In this document: one piece after another, positions 5,157 through 6,681 of the stretch
Layout of the letters: the number at the start of each line of letters is the position of its first letter
How positions within the stretch are numbered: the stretch's first letter is position 1
Assembly: GCA_050696075.1 (NCBI GenBank)
Contig: JBOGUF010000211.1
Span: forward strand, 1-6,681
Reading direction: 5' to 3'
From: JBOGUF01 sp050696075
GTDB lineage: Bacteria; Chloroflexota; Chloroflexia; Thermomicrobiales; UBA6265
Length of the DNA: 6,681 nt
The notes under the pieces: generated by a model
Seen by the model: the letters and a program-made list of their open reading frames with translations, nothing else
The model's database searches: none
Told to the model about the DNA's origin: nothing
Made by a program: the position numbers and the translations under genes

Positions 5157-6251
5157 TCAGGCATCGATCGCGATCACGGCTCCCGTTCCGCGAGGCATCG
5201 ACCGACACGACGGGGACGACGATCGCACGGGATCGTGGTCTCCTTCCCCGTCGCCGTCGTCCCGGCGTATGGAGCGCGCGGGCGGAACCGCGTCGATCTC
5301 GGCGCGGTACATCACCTGACGACCGACGATCTCGAAGCCGAGGCGGGCGTAGAGGTGGTGGGCGCCGGTGACATTCTCGGTGTCGACGCCGAGAACGCAG
5401 GCGTCCATCCCGGCGTCGCGCAGCGTGAGGAGGCCGGCGCGGGTCAGCGCCTTGCCGAGTCCGCCGCTCCGCCAGCGGGGACGAACGCCGACGTAGCGGA
5501 TCATGCCAACGCGGCGACCGTTCACGGCGTTGAGATCGGCGTCGATCCGGCAGTGGCAGAAGCCGGCCAGGTCGTCGCCGTCCCAGGCGACAACGCTGAT
5601 CGTGGGGTTGAAGTCGGGCTCGGCCAGGTAGTGCCGCCAGAGGGGCAGGTTCATCCCCATGAACCCGCCCCAGTGGTCGCCGAAGGCGTCGTTGAAGGCG
5701 GCGACCCAGGCCTCGTCGTCGACGCCGGGGCGGTAGCAAAGAACGTCGATGCCGGGCCGGAACGCCGACGGCTCGACGTCGCTCAGGTCGCGCTTGAGCA
5801 TGGTCGCGAGCGACCGGGCGAAGGCGAGACCGGCCGCCGCGAACGTTGCCCGCGTCCCGGCGTCGCCCTCGCCGCACCGCGCCTGGAGGATGCCGCGCGT
5901 CCGTCCGCGCTCCGCCAGGAGTCGCCCGGCGCGGTCGAGCGCGGCGCGCAGGAGGTCGAGCGCAAGGTCCGTCTCCCTCACCTCGGGATGGACGCCGCCC
6001 CATGATTCGAGGATGAGGACCTCCTCGTCGCCGCGGTCGGTGACGCGCACGTCGCGGGCACCGAGGAGGCGAGCGCCATCCGGAGACGGGGCCACCAGAA
6101 GATCGCGCGCCGGGTCGTAGCCCGGGACGGAGAGAAAGGAACGCAGCCCGGCGGCGGTGATCACCCGCTCCGGCGCGGTGATCGCCTCGATCAGGGCGAG
6201 GAGGGCGTCAATGTCCTCGGCACGGTAGGGGCAGATCGCACTCATGGCCAT
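5157..6251 (-). CDS. Tandem GNAT-family N-acetyltransferase
   Basis: A 364-residue protein with two GNAT folds in series, an arrangement shared with mycothiol synthase (MshD) and related proteins. The C-terminal domain looks active: IRYVGVRPRWRSGGLGKALT (251-270) is motif A with the acetyl-CoA pyrophosphate loop R-x-x-G-x-G at 261-266. It is followed by N293-x-x-x-A-x-x-L-Y301-x-x-L-G-F (motif B). The N-terminal domain (about 6-155) has the fold pattern (SWGGVHPEVRETDLALDLLR) but no glycine loop, so it probably does not bind acetyl-CoA normally. After residue 320 comes a 40-residue tail rich in D, G, S, P and R, unlike a GNAT end. ATG 6251 has GGAG 8 bases ahead; ATG 6245, two codons later, makes an ATGA overlap with the RraA stop and is equally arguable. 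The gene is tightly coupled to RraA upstream. The acetyl acceptor is unknown; MshD identity is not supported by the context. Confidence 0.85.
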   Translation of the reverse strand: MAMSAICPYRAEDIDALLALIEAITAPERVITAAGLRSFLSVPGYDPARDLLVAPSPDGARLLGARDVRVTDRGDEEVLILESWGGVHPEVRETDLALDLLRAALDRAGRLLAERGRTRGILQARCGEGDAGTRATFAAAGLAFARSLATMLKRDLSDVEPSAFRPGIDVLCYRPGVDDEAWVAAFNDAFGDHWGGFMGMNLPLWRHYLAEPDFNPTISVVAWDGDDLAGFCHCRIDADLNAVNGRRVGMIRYVGVRPRWRSGGLGKALTRAGLLTLRDAGMDACVLGVDTENVTGAHHLYARLGFEIVGRQVMYRAEIDAVPPARSIRRDDGDGEGDHDPVRSSSPSCRSMPRGTGAVIAIDA

Positions 6252-6681
6252 CTGACGTGCTCCGCTGCAGCCAGCCCAGCCCCCCACGGCTTCGGCACGC
6301 GGGCGACGACGCTGCCCCAGACCTCGGCGAGGCCGTCGATGGTGAAGTCGGCCGGGCGGGCGAAGCCGATGAGGTCGCGCTCCAGCCGCCCGATCTCGGT
6401 CGCGACGGCCGGCAGCTTCGGCGCGATCTCAAGCGGGATCGTCACGAGGTCGTGGCGGTCGGCGGGGATCAGGTCGCCGGGCCGCACCTCGAGCCGGCCG
6501 ATCCGGACCGGTGTCCCGAAATCGACGACGGGGACGGGTGCGCGGGCGACGAGAACGGCGGTCGCGAAGGCGTAGCACCCGACTGCGCGCATCTCTTCGA
6601 CGTCACGCACGCCGCCGCACATGACCGTGTCGACGCAGCCGAGCGCCTGGTAGACGTTGGCATTGACCTCGCCGATCAGCG
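6242..6681 (-). CDS. RraA-family protein (possible 4-hydroxy-4-methyl-2-oxoglutarate aldolase-like), C-terminal part
   Basis: The last 145 codons of a gene that starts beyond the right edge. The visible part begins LIGEVNANVYQALGCVDTVM and continues CGGVRDVEEMRAVGCYAFAT, matching the RraA core G-E-x5-A ... G-G-V-R-D-x-x-E-(I/M)-R-A-x-G-x-x-x-F-A. In class II HMG/CHA aldolases of this family the Arg and Asp of V-R-D bind substrate and divalent metal. Then comes PVRIGRLEVRPGDLIPADRH, the conserved V-x-P-G-D-x-I-x-A-D element. Some 70-90 N-terminal residues appear to be missing. Family members either cleave 4-carboxy-4-hydroxy-2-oxoacids or act as RNase E inhibitors; with catabolic neighbours an oxo-acid aldolase or decarboxylase is likelier. 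About 50 residues after the core (LPAVATEIGRLERDLIGFAR onward) form a C-terminal extension. The TGA stop overlaps the acetyltransferase start, showing translational coupling. Confidence 0.85.
   Translation of the reverse strand, partial: LIGEVNANVYQALGCVDTVMCGGVRDVEEMRAVGCYAFATAVLVARAPVPVVDFGTPVRIGRLEVRPGDLIPADRHDLVTIPLEIAPKLPAVATEIGRLERDLIGFARPADFTIDGLAEVWGSVVARVPKPWGAGLAAAEHVRWP
6260..6263 (-). promoter_or_regulatory. Ribosome binding site of the acetyltransferase gene, inside the RraA coding end
   Basis: GGAG on the minus strand lies 8 bases ahead of ATG 6251 and 14 ahead of ATG 6245. The spacing favours 6251; the ATGA stop-start overlap favours 6245. Confidence 0.5.

Noticed and set aside
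5122..6003. Open frame extending the phytoene-desaturase-like gene upstream by 294 codons
   Set aside because: It is an alternative frame of the acetyltransferase gene, dominated by Arg, Ala and Pro. The FAD motif begins immediately after ATG 5121, which has a strong ribosome binding site.
5235..6005. Open frame antisense to the acetyltransferase gene
   Set aside because: Val/Glu/Ala-rich shadow without a domain; GNAT motifs A and B are intact on the opposite strand.
1..6681. Mobile element, CRISPR array, toxin-antitoxin or defence system
   Set aside because: No transposase, integrase, long repeats, spaced repeat arrays or small toxin-antitoxin pairs were found; all long stretches belong to metabolic or regulatory genes.

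Overview
The window is densely coding, GC-rich bacterial chromosome carrying seven genes, the two outermost cut by the window edges. Strong third-position GC bias, twin-arginine secretion of a sugar-type ABC binding protein, and free use of GTG starts suit a high-GC soil or thermophilic bacterium such as a Thermomicrobia-like member of Chloroflexota or an actinobacterium. No marker gene fixes the taxon, so this is only an impression.

Left part (1-2199): a leftward pair encodes a phytanoyl-CoA-dioxygenase-family (PhyH) Fe(II)/2-oxoglutarate oxygenase (310-1248), followed after 17 bases by the start of a Tat-secreted ABC transporter solute-binding protein (292 leftward, running off the window). 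Divergent from them is an AraC-family regulator with an N-terminal cupin-like sensor domain. The AT-richer stretch between them (about 1249-1353) holds plausible promoter elements for both directions. It probably makes the regulator gene start at ATG 1354 rather than GTG 1309.

Middle part (2200-3530): co-directional with the regulator is a DAO-family FAD amine oxidase or dehydrogenase resembling the sarcosine/dimethylglycine dehydrogenase group, starting at GTG 2295 behind a good ribosome binding site.

Right part (3568-6681): a leftward operon converges on the amine oxidase gene. In transcription order it encodes an RraA-family protein (C-terminal part only), a tandem-GNAT acetyltransferase whose start overlaps the RraA stop, and a phytoene-desaturase-like FAD oxidoreductase (COG1233/PYROXD2 type).

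Taken together this looks like an accessory catabolic region: uptake (binding protein), oxidative attack on a small substrate (PhyH oxygenase, amine oxidase, second FAD oxidoreductase), a possible oxo-acid aldolase (RraA) and a local AraC regulator. The substrate cannot be read from sequence. I see no mobile element, CRISPR array, tRNA, rRNA or clear new system. The most unusual points are the arginine at the usual flavinylation-histidine position of the amine oxidase, the degenerate N-terminal half and odd tail of the acetyltransferase, and the overlapping divergent promoters.
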